The position numbers and the translations under genes were made by a program. 64,000 nt of DNA from Actinokineospora bangkokensis (lineage in GTDB: Bacteria > Actinomycetota > Actinomycetes > Mycobacteriales > Pseudonocardiaceae), in assembly GCF_001940455.1 (NCBI RefSeq), contig NZ_MKQR01000016.1, positions 31,125-95,124 on the forward strand. The letters are read 5' to 3'. Position 1 is the first letter of the stretch, and the number at the start of each line of letters is the position of its first letter. Below the pieces are notes generated by a model that searched no databases, was not told where the DNA came from, and worked only from the letters and a program-made list of their open reading frames with translations. Below, one piece after another: positions 15,654-25,350 of the stretch.

Positions 15654-16589
15654 CTAGGGCATCGGCGGCACGGCGAAGTACCCGCCGCCCACCGCGAGCA
15701 GGTACGGGTGCAGCGCGTCCGCGGTCAGCCGGGACTGGGCCAGGGCGAACCCGGCGGCGAGGTCTCGCTGGAAGGCCATGAACACCACGCCCTCGTCCTG
15801 CGGCGAGGTGGAGTAGATCCACGAGCGGCGCAGCATCCGGGGTGCCGCGCTGCCGGGCGTGCGCGGGTTCATGGTGCGCACGTGCGAGTCGAGCGGGGTG
15901 GTGGCGCCGTCGGGGTCGGCGGTGAAGTCGGGGGTGGCCCCGGCGGCGGTGCCGTCGAGCCAGGTGCCGTCCGGGTGGCGGCCGATGACGGCGGCCTGGC
16001 GCTCGGGCGGGTCGGCGCGCCACTGCCCGTGCGCCATCCGGATCACCCGCACGGCCAGCAGCGAGGCGCCCGAGGGCAGCAGCACGTCCGGGGTGTTGGT
16101 GTGGCCCTCGACGAAGCCGAACGGGTTGCGCTGCAAGCCCGCGGGCGACCCCTCGCGCGCCACGACCTCGCGCCGCACCGGGCACTGCCAGGCCACGTCG
16201 AGCCCACGCACCACCTCGGCCAGGCGCGCCACCGCGTCGGGCCCCTCGACCTGCACGAACGCCTCGGCGCCGGTGCGCTCGCGCATCAGCACCTCGCCGG
16301 GGAACGGCGGCATCCCCACCAACCCGGCGGCGTACGGGGTGCCCGCCGCGAGCGCGGGCGAGAGGCCCACCAGCACGTCCGGGGCCCGCAGGCCGAGCAG
16401 CTGCGCCGACGACCCGCCCCGCACGAACGCCACGGCCCCGGACGCGTCCGGCGGGCGCAGCGCCGGGTGCGTGGTGGTGTCCTGCGGCGCCTGCTCGCCG
16501 GTGGAGCACGCGCCCAGGCACGCCAGCACCGACAACCCGGCCGCCCCGGACAGCAGCGACCGGCGCGACAGCGCCGTCCCCCCGGTCAC
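15654..16589 (-). CDS. Dyp-type peroxidase, Tat lipoprotein
   Basis: 311 aa. The N-terminus has a twin-arginine motif SRRSLLSGAAGLSVLACLGAC followed by a lipobox-like cysteine, so export by Tat and lipid anchoring are likely. The heme-peroxidase core is recognisable: FGFVEGHTNTPDVLLPSGASLLAVRVIRM and HVRTMNPRTPGSAAPRMLRRSW, carrying the proximal His and distal Arg. The hallmark GxxDG is GFVEG here (about residue 157), so the catalytic Asp is replaced by Glu. It is shorter than EfeB (about 420 aa). GTG 16589 overlaps the stop of the HEAT gene, so it is the third gene of the Rhs operon. Activity is uncertain because of the substitution. Confidence 0.75.
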   Translation of the reverse strand: MTGGTALSRRSLLSGAAGLSVLACLGACSTGEQAPQDTTTHPALRPPDASGAVAFVRGGSSAQLLGLRAPDVLVGLSPALAAGTPYAAGLVGMPPFPGEVLMRERTGAEAFVQVEGPDAVARLAEVVRGLDVAWQCPVRREVVAREGSPAGLQRNPFGFVEGHTNTPDVLLPSGASLLAVRVIRMAHGQWRADPPERQAAVIGRHPDGTWLDGTAAGATPDFTADPDGATTPLDSHVRTMNPRTPGSAAPRMLRRSWIYSTSPQDEGVVFMAFQRDLAAGFALAQSRLTADALHPYLLAVGGGYFAVPPMP

Positions 16590-17206
16590 GGCGCCAGCTT
16601 CCCGAGGGCCTTCTTGGCCTCCCGGCGCACGAGCGGGCGCGGGTCGTCGAGCAGCCGCTCCAGGTCCGCGCGCGCGGCCGGGTCCTTCTGCCTGCCCAGG
16701 GCGATGACGGCGTGCGCGGTGACGGTGTCGTCGTCGAGCAGGCCCCGCAGCAGGCCGACCACGCGCGGGTCCTTGGACTTGCCGAGCGCCTGCACCACCA
16801 TCTGCCGGGCCGGGCCCCACTGCCGCTCGGCGGCGATGGTGGCCAGCCCGTCGTAGTGCTTGTCGTCCGCGACGACCGACAGCGCGTTGCCCACCGCCCA
16901 GCGCAGGCCGAACCCGGTGTCGTCGGCCACCAGCCGGAACTGGCGCAGCAGCTCCGGGGCGGCCCCGGCGCGCTTGGCCGCGGGCACGCTCAGCGCCCGC
17001 ACCAGCCCCTCCCGCAGCGCCTCGCACCGCTCCCCCGGCTCCACCCTGTCCTCCAGGGCGGTGAGCCAGTCGAGCAGCACGGGGACGCCCGCGCGGTAGT
17101 CGTGCCCGCCGTTGACGAGGTCCCACACGCTGGCCACCGGCACCCCGACCCCGGCGAGCGCGGCGAGCAGGTCGGCGGGGGTGTCGGTCGGGGTGTCGGT
17201 GGCCAT
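16586..17206 (-). CDS. HEAT-repeat protein, candidate immunity protein of the Rhs toxin
   Basis: 206 aa, all-helical. Repeats are clear in the second half: DKHYDGLATIAAERQWGPARQMVVQALGKSKDPRVVGLLRGLLDDDTVTAHAVIALGRQKDPAARADLERLLDDPRPLVRREAKKALGKL, the PBS-lyase/HEAT pattern with Asp-Pro turns. ATG 17206 lies 2 bp after the stop codon of the 2713-aa Rhs toxin gene, and the product has no export signal, so it stays in the cytoplasm. Position directly behind a toxin C-terminus is the standard place of an immunity gene, and superhelical repeat proteins can serve as such. The role is inferred only from context. The Dyp gene overlaps its end. Confidence 0.72.
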   Translation of the reverse strand: MATDTPTDTPADLLAALAGVGVPVASVWDLVNGGHDYRAGVPVLLDWLTALEDRVEPGERCEALREGLVRALSVPAAKRAGAAPELLRQFRLVADDTGFGLRWAVGNALSVVADDKHYDGLATIAAERQWGPARQMVVQALGKSKDPRVVGLLRGLLDDDTVTAHAVIALGRQKDPAARADLERLLDDPRPLVRREAKKALGKLAP

Positions 17207-17208
17207 CG

Positions 17209-20200
17209 CTACCTTCGGATCACGTTGATCAAGCCGTTGTTCACGGCGTTCTGCAAGCTGGGCGAGAGGGTCGTGCCCGGTCTGACGTACAGGTCGAACC
17301 GGTACCCGTTGGCCTGAGCATAGGCGACGTAGTCCTTGAGCTGGTTGGTGTAGCCCAGGTTCTTGACGTTCTTGGCCTCGCTGAGGACCTTCGTCGCCGC
17401 GTTGAGCCCGTCGGGGAAGCGGCGGGCCGCCGTGCCGGTCAGCGAAGGGATGGCCTGGCGCGGGCCGCTGAGCCCGAGCGCCTGCTCGAACGCCTTGCCC
17501 GCCGCGGCGTTGGCCCGGATGCCGTTCTGGGCGCCGTTCGCCGCGGTGCCCGCCCGGCCGAGCAGCTTGCCCAGCGCCCCGGACAGCCCCGCCCCGAGCC
17601 CGCCGCGCAGCAGCGCGCCCAGCCCGCCGAACGCGCAGCCCGCGGCCGCCGCCCCGGCCACCTGGCCCCAGTCGACCTTGCGGCCGGACAACCGCTGGCC
17701 CGCGTAGTCGAGCGCGCCACCGGCCAGGCAGCCGAGCAGCACCGGGTTCTCCCCCGAGGGGTCGGAGTAGTTCGCCGGGGAGTTGGCCGCGTAGGTGAAC
17801 AGGTTCGGGCCGCCGGACATGCCGGTCGGGTCCTCGGAGGTGAACCGCTGCGCGGCCGGGCTGTAGTAGCGGCCCCGGTAGTGCAGCAGCCCGGTGCCGT
17901 CGTCCTGCCTGCCGGTGTAGGACAGGTCCGAGCCGCGCGGGTCGCCGGTGGTGGCGGGGACGCCGAACGGGTCGTAGGACTGCGACGCGGCGATGGTGCC
18001 GTCCGCGCGGCCGAGCCCGATCACCGAGCCCTGGGCGTCGGTGAGGACGGTGTCGGTGACGCCTGCCTTCGTCCGCGCCGCCCACTGGTCGGTGCCGACG
18101 CTGAGCAGCGACGCCGTGAGGGTGCCCGCGCCGTCCTGCTCGGCGATGGCGTTGGAGCCGTCCAGGACGAACTTCGTCGTGGTGGCCCCGACCGTGCGGC
18201 TGGTGCGGTCGCCGAGGGCGTCGTAGGTGTAGCTCGCGGACAGGCCCGCCTTGCTGGTGGCGGTGAGCCTGCCCCGGGCGTTCCAGGTGTAGGCGGTGGT
18301 GCCGTCGTTGAGCAGGTTGCCGTCGTCGTCGTAGGTCAGGGTCGTCGACCCGGCCGTGACCAGGCGGTTCGCGTCGTCGTACACCAGGCCGGAGCGGGCG
18401 GCGGGGAGCCGCACCGCGGCCAGGCTGCCGCCCACCGACGACACCCGCCCGCCCGCGTCGTAGGCGTAGGTCAGCTCGCCCTTGGCGGTGCCGCCCTGGG
18501 CGTAGGCGATGCGGGTCAGCTGGTTGGCCGCGTCGTAGGTGCGGGTCTGGGTCCACCCGCCGGGCAGGCTGATCGTGGTCGGCCTGCCCCCGGCGTCGCG
18601 GGTGATGGCCACGGCGTCGGAGCCGCGGGCCACCCCGGTGAGGGCACCGGCGTTGTCGTAGGAGTAGGTGGTCGCGGCCACCCCGGGCGCGGTGGTGCCG
18701 GTCTGCCGGTCGACCGCGTCGTAGGTGTAGCCCACGGTGCCGGTGGGCCGGGTCTCGGTGACCACCCGGTCGCGGCTGTCGTAGGTGAACGACACCGAGC
18801 CGCCCGCGGAGTCGGTCAGCGCGGTGAGCCGGTCGGTGCTGTCGTAGGTGTAGGTCACCTGCGACTGCTGGGCGGTGGTGCTGGTGACCCCGAACCGCAC
18901 CTTGGTGGGCAGGCCGAGGGTGTTGTAGGTGTACTCGGTGCGCTTGCCCGCCTCCGACACCGTGGCCGTGGTGCGCCCGGCGGCGTCGTAGGTGGTGGTG
19001 GCGGTCTTGCCGCGCGGGTCGGTGGTGGACACCGGCAGGTCGGCGCCGTTGTAGGCGTAGGTGGTGACCTTGCCGCGCGGGTCGGTGACCGAGGTCAGGT
19101 TCCCGTTGGCGTCGTAGCCGAGCTGCTGGGTGCCGCCGAGCGGGTCGGTGGTGCTGACCGGGAGGTTCTGCGCGTTGTACTTGGTCAGCGTCACCGCCCC
19201 GGCCGGGTCGGTGGTCGCCACCGGCCTGCCCGCCGCGTCGAAGAACGTGCGCGACACCCGGCCCAGCGGGTCCTTCACCGAGACCGGCGCGCCCGCCTCG
19301 TAGGTGTAGGTGGTGACCCCGCCGGAGGCCGACGTCGCCGTGGCGACCTGCCCGGTGCTGGTGCGGGTGAAGGTGGCCTTGCGGCCCGCGCCGTCGGTGG
19401 AGGTGAGCAGGTTGCCCTTGGCGTCGTAGGTGTTGGTCGTGGTCTTGCCCGCCGCGTCGGTGACGACGAGCGGCTGGTCGAACGGGCCGTAGGTGGTCTG
19501 CGCCGCGGTGTAGGCGCCCGCCGTGCCCGCCAGCTCGGTGACCGCGGTGGGCCTGCCGGAGGCGTCGTAGGTGTACTCGGTGCGCCGCCCGTACGGGTCG
19601 ACCTCGGCGTCGATGCGGTTGTCCTGCCCGCGCACGTAGGTGGTCGTCCTGGCCAGGCTGGTGCCGAACGCCTCGGTGTCGGTGGCCACCATCCGGTTCG
19701 CGTCGAAGGTCACCCGCCGCACCGACCCGCTGGGCTGGGTCACCCGCGTCTCGGTGATGTTCCCCGCCGCGTCGAGGGTGTAGGCGAACTGGTAGCTGCC
19801 GCCGTCGGCGAGGTTCTGCCGCTGCACCCGGCCGTTGGCGTCGTAGACGACGTCGAGGTAGGCCACCCCGCGCGCGTCGGTGATGCGGGTGATCCGGTTG
19901 GCGGTGTCGTAGGTGTAGGTGGAGGTCTTGCCCGCCACGTCGGTGACCGTGGCCAGGCGCCCGGCGGTGTCGTAGGTGTAGGACACCGCGCGGCCGATGT
20001 TGTCCGTCGCCTTGACCACCCGCGCGGAGGCGTCGTACTCCAGGGCGATCCAGCGGCCGTTGGGCGAGACGATCTGGGTGACCTCGCCGTTGGACCCGCC
20101 CGAGCGCACGAACGTCACCTGGTTGCCGTTGCGGTCCTGCATGGCGCGGGCGCGGGAGTACCAGGGGAAGAAGAACTTCGTGCCGTCCCGCAGCGACAGC

Positions 20201-23200
20201 ACCCAGTCGCCGTTGACCTGGGCGATCGTCGAGCCGGTGTAGCGGCCCGGGGAGCCGACGGCGCCGAAGACGGCGTCGCCGTACCCGGTGCCCGGGGAGG
20301 TGCGCACGTAGTGGGCGCGCCCGCCGCCGGGGCTGTAGAGGTCGACCTCCTGGTACTGGTTCTCCGAGGCCAGGAACAGGTTGAAGTCCGAGCCGGAGTT
20401 GAGGCCGAACTCGCGGTTGTGGTTGTCGCCCTGCCAGTACTCGCGGGTCAGCGAGATCGGCACGGTGTCGTCCACGCCGAGGTCGGTGTGGGCGTCGGTG
20501 AGCAGGCCGGTGGACAGGTCCACCGGGTCGCCGGAGAGCTTGTCCAGCAGGTCCTGCCACCACGGCTTGTCCGGCTTGGGGTTGCCGCCGGTGTTGAACA
20601 TCGCGCCGTCGAGGGTCCACAGCTTCGTGGCCTCGTCGGGCACGACCCTGCTGGCGTCGGCGTTGACCTTGCCGTGGCCGTAGACGTACCACTGCTTGTC
20701 GACCGGGTCGTAGTTCCAGAAGTCGACGGTCGTGCCCGCGGGCAGCTTGGTGTAGTTGGGGTACACCACGCTCGCGCCCTGCGGGAAGATCGTCGCCCCG
20801 CCCGGCTGCACGGTGAAGTACGTCGGCACGATCCCGTTGCGCGGCAGCGGGTACGGCGGCCGGTCCAGCGGGATGGCGGTGATCCCCAGTTCGGTGACGA
20901 CCTTGCCGTCGAGGTCGCGCACCACGGTGCCCGCCGGGATGCGCACCTCCAGGCCCGGGATGGCCGGGGTGGACAGCACGGTGTCACCCGTGGTCGGCGC
21001 GGCGAGCTTCACCGTGTGCGCCATGTCCAGCTTGGGCAACCACACCGTCGCGTCGAGCGGGGTCGTCTGCCCCGCCACCACGCGGGCGTGGATGCGGAAC
21101 GTGCCGTAGCGGGTCTTGCCGGTGTCTGCGGCGTACCCGTCCACCACGATCGTCGTGGCGTTGGCGCGGACGCCCGCGAGCAGGAACCGGCCCTGCGCGT
21201 CGGTGGTGGTGCGCACCTGGTCGACGCGCACCGGGATGCCCAGCAGGGGCTTGCCGTCCAGGCCGAGGACGTGCCCGCTGATCGCGGTGACGCCCTGGGG
21301 CGCGGACAGGTCCCGCACCGGCGCCTGCGCGCCGCGCCGGGTGAGCCAGTCGGCGCCGGAGAGGTTGCCCGCGTCCGGGGTCCAGGCCGGGCTCAGCCGG
21401 TCGTCGGGCACCAGGGTGGCGGCGTTGGGCGAGCCGAGGTCGGCGACGCGCTGGGTGCTGTCGTCCGCGCGCGGCTTCTCGGCCGGGCGCTGCACGACCA
21501 CGCGGGGCTCGCGGTCGGCCTTCGCGGGCGCGCTCTGCTGCTGCTGCGCGCCGGGCTCGGCCTTCGGCGCCGCCTGGGTGCGCTCGGGCTGGGTGGTGGC
21601 GCGGTCGGCGGAAGCCGGGGCTGCGGCGAGGCCCGCGGGCTGGGTGATGGTGAAGGTCGAGCCGCCGACGAGGGTGCCGTTGGGCGACATGTACAGCTTG
21701 TAGGAGCCCGCGGCGGGCAGGGTGATGTCCAGCGACTCGTTCGGCCAGCGCGCGCCGCCGACGCGGGTGCCCGCGGAGTCCTGCACCCACCAGTTCATCG
21801 CGCAGCAGCCGAAGGCGGCCGAGGTCGCCGAGGACTGCACGATGAGCCGCTGCCCGGACGACCCGGTGAACGTGGCGAAGGCGTTGCGGCCCGGGTTGCT
21901 GACGCTGAGGGTCTTGGCGGTGCCGGTGGTGATGGCGCCCGCGTCGAGGTCGGCGGGGACGTCGTAGACCTTGAACGTGCCGGAGCCGGTGCTCGCCCCG
22001 CCCGGGTCCATCCACACCTTGTAGGTGCCGGTCTGCGGCAGCTCCAGGGTGTCGATGAGCTCGTTGGGCCAGCGGTTGCCGCCGACGTGGGTGGTGCCGT
22101 CGGGGGCCAGCAGCCACCAGGTCATGCCGCAGCAGCCGAAGGCGGGGCTGGTGCCGCTGGACTCGACGATCACGCGCTGGCCCGCGGTGCCGGGGAAGCT
22201 CGCGAACGCGGCCTGGCCCGGGGTGGTGCTGGTGAGCACCTTGGCCGTGCCGTCGAGCGCCTGCGCGCCCGCGTCGGCGTCGGCGGGCACCGTCCACGCC
22301 TTGAACGTCGTGGCGCCGGTGTTCGCGCCGCTCAGCCCGAAGTGGATCTTGTAGGTACCGGTCTGCGGCAGCGTCGTGGTGTCGACGATGTCATTGATCC
22401 ACTTGTCCGCGAGCCGCGTGCCGTCCGGCGCGAACAGCTGCCAGGACGCACCGCAGCAGCCCAGGTTGGCGGAGCTGTCGGTGGACTGGAGGAACACGCG
22501 CTGGCCGGTGGTGCCCGCGAAGGTGACGTAGCCGTCCTGGCCGATGTTGGCGACGGTCACGGTCTTGGCGGTGCCGTCCAGGGGGAGGGTGCCCGCGTTG
22601 AGGTCGGCGGGGACGGTCCAGGCCTTGAACGTCGTGGAACCGAGGTTGGTGCCGCTCAGCCCGAAGTGGATCTTGTACGTACCGGTCTGCGGCAGCGTCG
22701 TGGTGTCGACGATGTCATTGATCCACTTGTCCGCGAGCCGCGTCCCGTCCGGCGCGAACACCTGCCAGGAGGCGCCGCAGCAGCCGAGGTTCGACGAGCT
22801 GTCGGTGGACTGGAGGAACACGCGCTGGCCCGCGGTGCCGGAGAAGGTCACGTCGGCGTCCTGGCCGACGTTGGTGATCGTGACGACCTTGGCGGTGCCG
22901 TCCAGCGGGAGGGTGCCCGCGTTCAGGTCGGCGGGGACGGTCCACGCCTTGAACGTCGTGGAACCGAGGTTCGTGCCGCTCAGCCCGAACCAGACCTTGT
23001 ACGTGCCCGTCTGCGGCAGCGTCGTCGTGTCGACGATGTCATTGATCCACTTGTCCGCCAACCGCGTGCCGTCCGGCGCGAACACCTGCCAGGAAGCACC
23101 GCAGCAGCCCAGGTTGCCGGAACTCTCGGTGGACTGGAGCAGCACCCGCTGACCCGCGGTGCCGGAGAAGGTGACGAACGCGTCCTGACCGGTGTTGGAG

Positions 23201-25350
23201 ACCGTGACGACCTTGGCCGACCCGTCCAGCGGCAGCGTGCCCGCGTTCAGGTCGGCGGGGACGGTCCAGCCCTTGAAGGTCGTGGAGCCGAGGTTGGTGC
23301 CGCTCAGCCCGAACCAGATCTTGTAGGTACCGGTCTGCGGCAGCGTCGTCGTGTCGACGATGTCGTTGATCCACTTGTCCGCGAGCCGCGTGCCGTCCGG
23401 GGCGAACAGCTGCCACGACGCGCCGCAGCACCCGAGGTTGCCGGAACTGGCCGTCGACTGGAGCAGCACCCGCTGACCCGCGGTGCCGGAGAAGGTGGCG
23501 AACGCGTCCTGACCGGTGTTGGAGACCGTGACGACCTTGGCCGACCCGTCCAGGGGGAGGGTGCCCGCGTCGAGGTCGGCGGGCACCGTCCACGCCTTGA
23601 GCACGACCGACCCGACCAGGGTCGACGACGGGTCGACCACGATCCGGTACGTGCCCGCCTGCGGCAGGGTGGTGGTGTCGAGGGTGTCGTTCGGGTACTT
23701 GGTGCTGCCCACCCGCGTGCCGTCCGGCGCCACCAGCCACCAGTACATCCCGCAGCACCCGAACTGCGACGACGCCTCACTCGACTGGATGATCACCCGC
23801 TGGTTCACCGCACCGGTGAACGTCGTGTAGGCGTTGCGCCCCGGGTTGGTGAGCGAGACGGTCTTGGCCGTGCCGTCGAGCGGCTGCGCGCCCGCGTTGA
23901 GGTCGGCGGGCACCGTCCACGCGCTGAACGTCACCGAGCCGGTGTTGCCGGACCCGGGGTCCATGTAGACCTTGTAGGTGCCCGCCTGGGTGAGCGTGGT
24001 CGTGTCGAGGGTGTCGTTCGGGTACTTGGTGCTCCCCACCCGCGTGCCGTCCGGCGCCACCAACCACCAGTACATCCCGCAGCACCCGAACTGCGACGAC
24101 GCCCCGCTCGACTGGATGATCACCCGCTGGTTCACCGCACCGGTGAACGTCGTGTAGGCGTTCTGCCCGGGGTTGGCGACGGTGACGACCTTGGCGGTAC
24201 CGGTCAGCGACTGCGCCCCGGCGTTGACGTCGGCGGGCACCTTGTGCACGGTGACGTTCGTGGTGCCCGCGGCCCCGGTGCCGTTGTAGAGCAGCAGCGA
24301 CCGCAGCCCCGCGCCGCTCACCGGCCCGGTCTCGATCCACCCGTCGGTACCGACGCACCCGGAGCCACCGGTCTGCTGGTTGCGCTCGTTGTACATCCGC
24401 GAGTCCAGCCCGCAGGACCCGAACGTCCCCCCGCTCAGGGACACCGCGAACCGCTCACCATCGGCAGCGGAGAAGTACCGCATCACCCACTTGCCCGCCG
24501 CCACCGGCACCGAGGTCGCCGTCCCGACCGTGATGGCGCTCGCGGTGTCGATCGACGCCGCGTCGATGCCCGGGGGCGGCACCACGAGCACCGCCGAGCT
24601 CGTCGCCGACCCCGCCGGGGTGCTGAGCTGCACGGTCCCGGTACCCGCGTTCGGCGGCAACTTCACCGCCAAGCTGTTGCCCGACCGGGACGTCACCGCC
24701 GCCAACACCCCGTTGACCCGCACCAGGTTGTTCGCGAACTCCGGGTCGGTGTTGGTCGCCGTGACCGTGATGGTCGCCCCCGCGGCCGCCACCTTCGGCG
24801 TGAAGTCGCTGATCGCGGGCTTGTCGTTGCGCACCACCGTCAACACCGGCCCGGTCGCCGTCCCGGCCCCGCTGGTGATGGTCACCGCCCCGGTCGTGGC
24901 CGACGTCGGCACGGTGAACGTCACCCGGTCAGCCGCGGCCGTCTTGACCGTCGCCCCGACCCCGTTGACCTTGACGGTGTTGCCCGCCACCGTGGTCGCG
25001 AACCCCTTGCCCGCCAGCGCCACCGTGTCCCCCGGCCGCGCCACGCCCGGCACCACCGACAGCACCACCACCGCGGGCGTCCCCACCCGCTCCACCGCCA
25101 ACGGGTTCCCCGCGGCGTCGTACGAGTACTTGGCCACCGACCCGTCGGCGGCCACCGCCCCCACCAACCGCCCCGCGGCATCGTGGGCGTAGCTCATCGC
25201 CCCCGGCACCGGGTCGACCTGCTGCTGGGCCCGAACCACCCCACCACCGACCCGAGACCCCCCGGGCACCGCGTCCGCCACGCTGACGGTGGCCCCGACC
25301 ACCGCCACGACAGCCAGCCCCACCGAGAACAACCGTCGTCGCTGTCGCAC
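17209..25350 (-). CDS. Giant secreted Rhs/YD-repeat polymorphic toxin with nuclease-like C-terminus
   Basis: 2713 aa. GTG 25350 has GAGGAG six nt upstream and opens a Sec signal (RQRRRLFSVGLAVVAVVGA). Then come one isolated YD repeat (YSYDAAGNPLAVERVG), two IPT/TIG domains (about 80-235), eight PPC-like beta-sandwich modules with a GCCG or GCCA pair (about 370-1235), a Pro/Ala/Gln linker, and a carboxypeptidase-regulatory-like domain (about 1350-1425). The Rhs shell (DPVDLSTGLLTDAHTDLGVDDTVPISL, then dozens of YD repeats) runs to the core RYYSPAAQRFTSEDPTG (about 2495). The last 130 residues hold GKAFEQALGL, RFPDGLN, SEAKNVKNLGYTNQLKDYVAYAQANG: an ExK pattern of the Tox-REase-7 type. An exported toxin acting on DNA is inferred. 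Confidence 0.88.
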   Translation of the reverse strand: MRQRRRLFSVGLAVVAVVGATVSVADAVPGGSRVGGGVVRAQQQVDPVPGAMSYAHDAAGRLVGAVAADGSVAKYSYDAAGNPLAVERVGTPAVVVLSVVPGVARPGDTVALAGKGFATTVAGNTVKVNGVGATVKTAAADRVTFTVPTSATTGAVTITSGAGTATGPVLTVVRNDKPAISDFTPKVAAAGATITVTATNTDPEFANNLVRVNGVLAAVTSRSGNSLAVKLPPNAGTGTVQLSTPAGSATSSAVLVVPPPGIDAASIDTASAITVGTATSVPVAAGKWVMRYFSAADGERFAVSLSGGTFGSCGLDSRMYNERNQQTGGSGCVGTDGWIETGPVSGAGLRSLLLYNGTGAAGTTNVTVHKVPADVNAGAQSLTGTAKVVTVANPGQNAYTTFTGAVNQRVIIQSSGASSQFGCCGMYWWLVAPDGTRVGSTKYPNDTLDTTTLTQAGTYKVYMDPGSGNTGSVTFSAWTVPADLNAGAQPLDGTAKTVSLTNPGRNAYTTFTGAVNQRVIIQSSEASSQFGCCGMYWWLVAPDGTRVGSTKYPNDTLDTTTLPQAGTYRIVVDPSSTLVGSVVLKAWTVPADLDAGTLPLDGSAKVVTVSNTGQDAFATFSGTAGQRVLLQSTASSGNLGCCGASWQLFAPDGTRLADKWINDIVDTTTLPQTGTYKIWFGLSGTNLGSTTFKGWTVPADLNAGTLPLDGSAKVVTVSNTGQDAFVTFSGTAGQRVLLQSTESSGNLGCCGASWQVFAPDGTRLADKWINDIVDTTTLPQTGTYKVWFGLSGTNLGSTTFKAWTVPADLNAGTLPLDGTAKVVTITNVGQDADVTFSGTAGQRVFLQSTDSSSNLGCCGASWQVFAPDGTRLADKWINDIVDTTTLPQTGTYKIHFGLSGTNLGSTTFKAWTVPADLNAGTLPLDGTAKTVTVANIGQDGYVTFAGTTGQRVFLQSTDSSANLGCCGASWQLFAPDGTRLADKWINDIVDTTTLPQTGTYKIHFGLSGANTGATTFKAWTVPADADAGAQALDGTAKVLTSTTPGQAAFASFPGTAGQRVIVESSGTSPAFGCCGMTWWLLAPDGTTHVGGNRWPNELIDTLELPQTGTYKVWMDPGGASTGSGTFKVYDVPADLDAGAITTGTAKTLSVSNPGRNAFATFTGSSGQRLIVQSSATSAAFGCCAMNWWVQDSAGTRVGGARWPNESLDITLPAAGSYKLYMSPNGTLVGGSTFTITQPAGLAAAPASADRATTQPERTQAAPKAEPGAQQQQSAPAKADREPRVVVQRPAEKPRADDSTQRVADLGSPNAATLVPDDRLSPAWTPDAGNLSGADWLTRRGAQAPVRDLSAPQGVTAISGHVLGLDGKPLLGIPVRVDQVRTTTDAQGRFLLAGVRANATTIVVDGYAADTGKTRYGTFRIHARVVAGQTTPLDATVWLPKLDMAHTVKLAAPTTGDTVLSTPAIPGLEVRIPAGTVVRDLDGKVVTELGITAIPLDRPPYPLPRNGIVPTYFTVQPGGATIFPQGASVVYPNYTKLPAGTTVDFWNYDPVDKQWYVYGHGKVNADASRVVPDEATKLWTLDGAMFNTGGNPKPDKPWWQDLLDKLSGDPVDLSTGLLTDAHTDLGVDDTVPISLTREYWQGDNHNREFGLNSGSDFNLFLASENQYQEVDLYSPGGGRAHYVRTSPGTGYGDAVFGAVGSPGRYTGSTIAQVNGDWVLSLRDGTKFFFPWYSRARAMQDRNGNQVTFVRSGGSNGEVTQIVSPNGRWIALEYDASARVVKATDNIGRAVSYTYDTAGRLATVTDVAGKTSTYTYDTANRITRITDARGVAYLDVVYDANGRVQRQNLADGGSYQFAYTLDAAGNITETRVTQPSGSVRRVTFDANRMVATDTEAFGTSLARTTTYVRGQDNRIDAEVDPYGRRTEYTYDASGRPTAVTELAGTAGAYTAAQTTYGPFDQPLVVTDAAGKTTTNTYDAKGNLLTSTDGAGRKATFTRTSTGQVATATSASGGVTTYTYEAGAPVSVKDPLGRVSRTFFDAAGRPVATTDPAGAVTLTKYNAQNLPVSTTDPLGGTQQLGYDANGNLTSVTDPRGKVTTYAYNGADLPVSTTDPRGKTATTTYDAAGRTTATVSEAGKRTEYTYNTLGLPTKVRFGVTSTTAQQSQVTYTYDSTDRLTALTDSAGGSVSFTYDSRDRVVTETRPTGTVGYTYDAVDRQTGTTAPGVAATTYSYDNAGALTGVARGSDAVAITRDAGGRPTTISLPGGWTQTRTYDAANQLTRIAYAQGGTAKGELTYAYDAGGRVSSVGGSLAAVRLPAARSGLVYDDANRLVTAGSTTLTYDDDGNLLNDGTTAYTWNARGRLTATSKAGLSASYTYDALGDRTSRTVGATTTKFVLDGSNAIAEQDGAGTLTASLLSVGTDQWAARTKAGVTDTVLTDAQGSVIGLGRADGTIAASQSYDPFGVPATTGDPRGSDLSYTGRQDDGTGLLHYRGRYYSPAAQRFTSEDPTGMSGGPNLFTYAANSPANYSDPSGENPVLLGCLAGGALDYAGQRLSGRKVDWGQVAGAAAAGCAFGGLGALLRGGLGAGLSGALGKLLGRAGTAANGAQNGIRANAAAGKAFEQALGLSGPRQAIPSLTGTAARRFPDGLNAATKVLSEAKNVKNLGYTNQLKDYVAYAQANGYRFDLYVRPGTTLSPSLQNAVNNGLINVIRR
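21650..24240 (-). repeat. Eight intragenic repeats of about 330 bp in the Rhs gene
   Basis: The DNA encodes eight successive modules of about 105-115 residues, each with AWTVPAD(L)NAG..PLDG(T/S)AK, TGQRV..QS, a GCCG(A/M) pair, APDGTR, a short loop and TLPQTGTYK. The four central copies are nearly identical at DNA level and two outer copies form a second near-identical pair, so recent unequal crossing-over or gene conversion is likely. Copy number may vary between strains, and assemblies may collapse it. Confidence 0.8.
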
